In this document: positions 63,990-64,000 of the stretch, piece after piece
Position numbering within the stretch: the first letter of the stretch is position 1
Layout of the letters: each line of letters begins with the position of its first letter
From: Mycobacterium sp. NBC_00419
Lineage (GTDB): Bacteria; Actinomycetota; Actinomycetes; Mycobacteriales; Mycobacteriaceae
DNA: 64,000 bases
Assembly (NCBI RefSeq): GCF_036023875.1
Contig: NZ_CP107931.1
Coordinates: 1,426,001-1,490,000, forward strand
Direction of reading: 5' to 3'
The notes under the pieces: generated by a model
What the model was told of the DNA's origin: nothing
The model's input: only the letters and a program-made list of their open reading frames with translations
Database searches by the model: none
Made by a program: the position numbers and the translations under genes

Positions 63990-64000
63990 CCAAGGTGACC
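63986..64000 (+). CDS. Possible start of next coupled gene (partial)
   Basis: A GTG at 63986 overlaps the DUF1003 stop in the GTGA form, and five codons (V/M-T-K-V-T) remain before the window ends. The overlap style matches other coupled genes here, but nothing about the product can be judged. Confidence 0.35.

Overview
The window is high-GC actinobacterial DNA, almost fully coding, with many GTG starts and 4-base stop/start overlaps. Gene content and order point to a fast-growing, non-tuberculous mycobacterium (Mycolicibacterium type). From recalled family sequences and gene order, most of the window is collinear with the M. tuberculosis block Rv1231c to Rv1272c, in opposite orientation: DUF1003/MgtE_N pair, lpqY-sugABC, corA, lpqZ, kgd, an Rv1250-type exporter, an Rv1251c-type helicase, lprE, deaD, cyp130, tap, udgB, amiB2 and the Rv1264-type adenylyl cyclase. 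No tRNA, rRNA, IS element, prophage or CRISPR array was seen.

Layout. 0-5.3 kb: end of a lipid-type ABC exporter, then an alcohol dehydrogenase/APC permease operon divergent from a PucR regulator. 5.3-20.2 kb: conserved core with a ribbon-helix-helix-like protein, adenylyl cyclase, two uracil-DNA-glycosylase-superfamily enzymes (HDG-type and UdgB), amidase, HIT protein, deazaflavin-type reductase, flavin monooxygenase, Tap efflux pump, glycolate-oxidase-like enzyme, CYP130 with TetR, acyltransferase and DEAD helicase, LprE. 20.3-27.7 kb: an H-NOX gas sensor next to a GAF-GGDEF-EAL c-di-GMP enzyme, then a Dna2-like nuclease/helicase and a second FAD oxidase. 27.8-33.6 kb: an accessory catabolic island (thioesterase, SMP-30 lactonase, MDR dehydrogenase, HpcH aldolase, SDR, esterase, unknown protein) with one promoter/operator-like motif present twice. 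33.6-41.2 kb: MPT64-like secreted protein with a lipoprotein, DHA2 exporter, Rv2629-like protein with a possible DosR box, Bcr/CflA exporter, Rv1249c-like protein. 41.3-51.7 kb: kgd, a secreted PhoX-like protein, DUF732 protein, SDR, lpqZ with malic enzyme, corA. 51.8-54.4 kb: a large secreted protein with cadherin-like domains and a six-unit propeller, preceded by two tandem 21-bp palindromes. 54.4-64 kb: trehalose importer lpqY-sugABC followed directly by a SUFU-domain gene, a stress-type membrane protein, two proline-rich DUF4190 proteins, a CoA ester lyase, and the MgtE_N/CBS and DUF1003 pair.

Several non-coding signals stand out: two families of dispersed palindromes (two copies each) plus a third single element, all just past stop codons; a probable leaderless promoter at cyp130; a tandem operator at the ribbon-helix-helix-like gene; and the tandem 21-bp palindromes. 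The most unusual system is the canonical H-NOX paired with a dual c-di-GMP enzyme, a nitric-oxide-to-c-di-GMP circuit familiar from proteobacteria.
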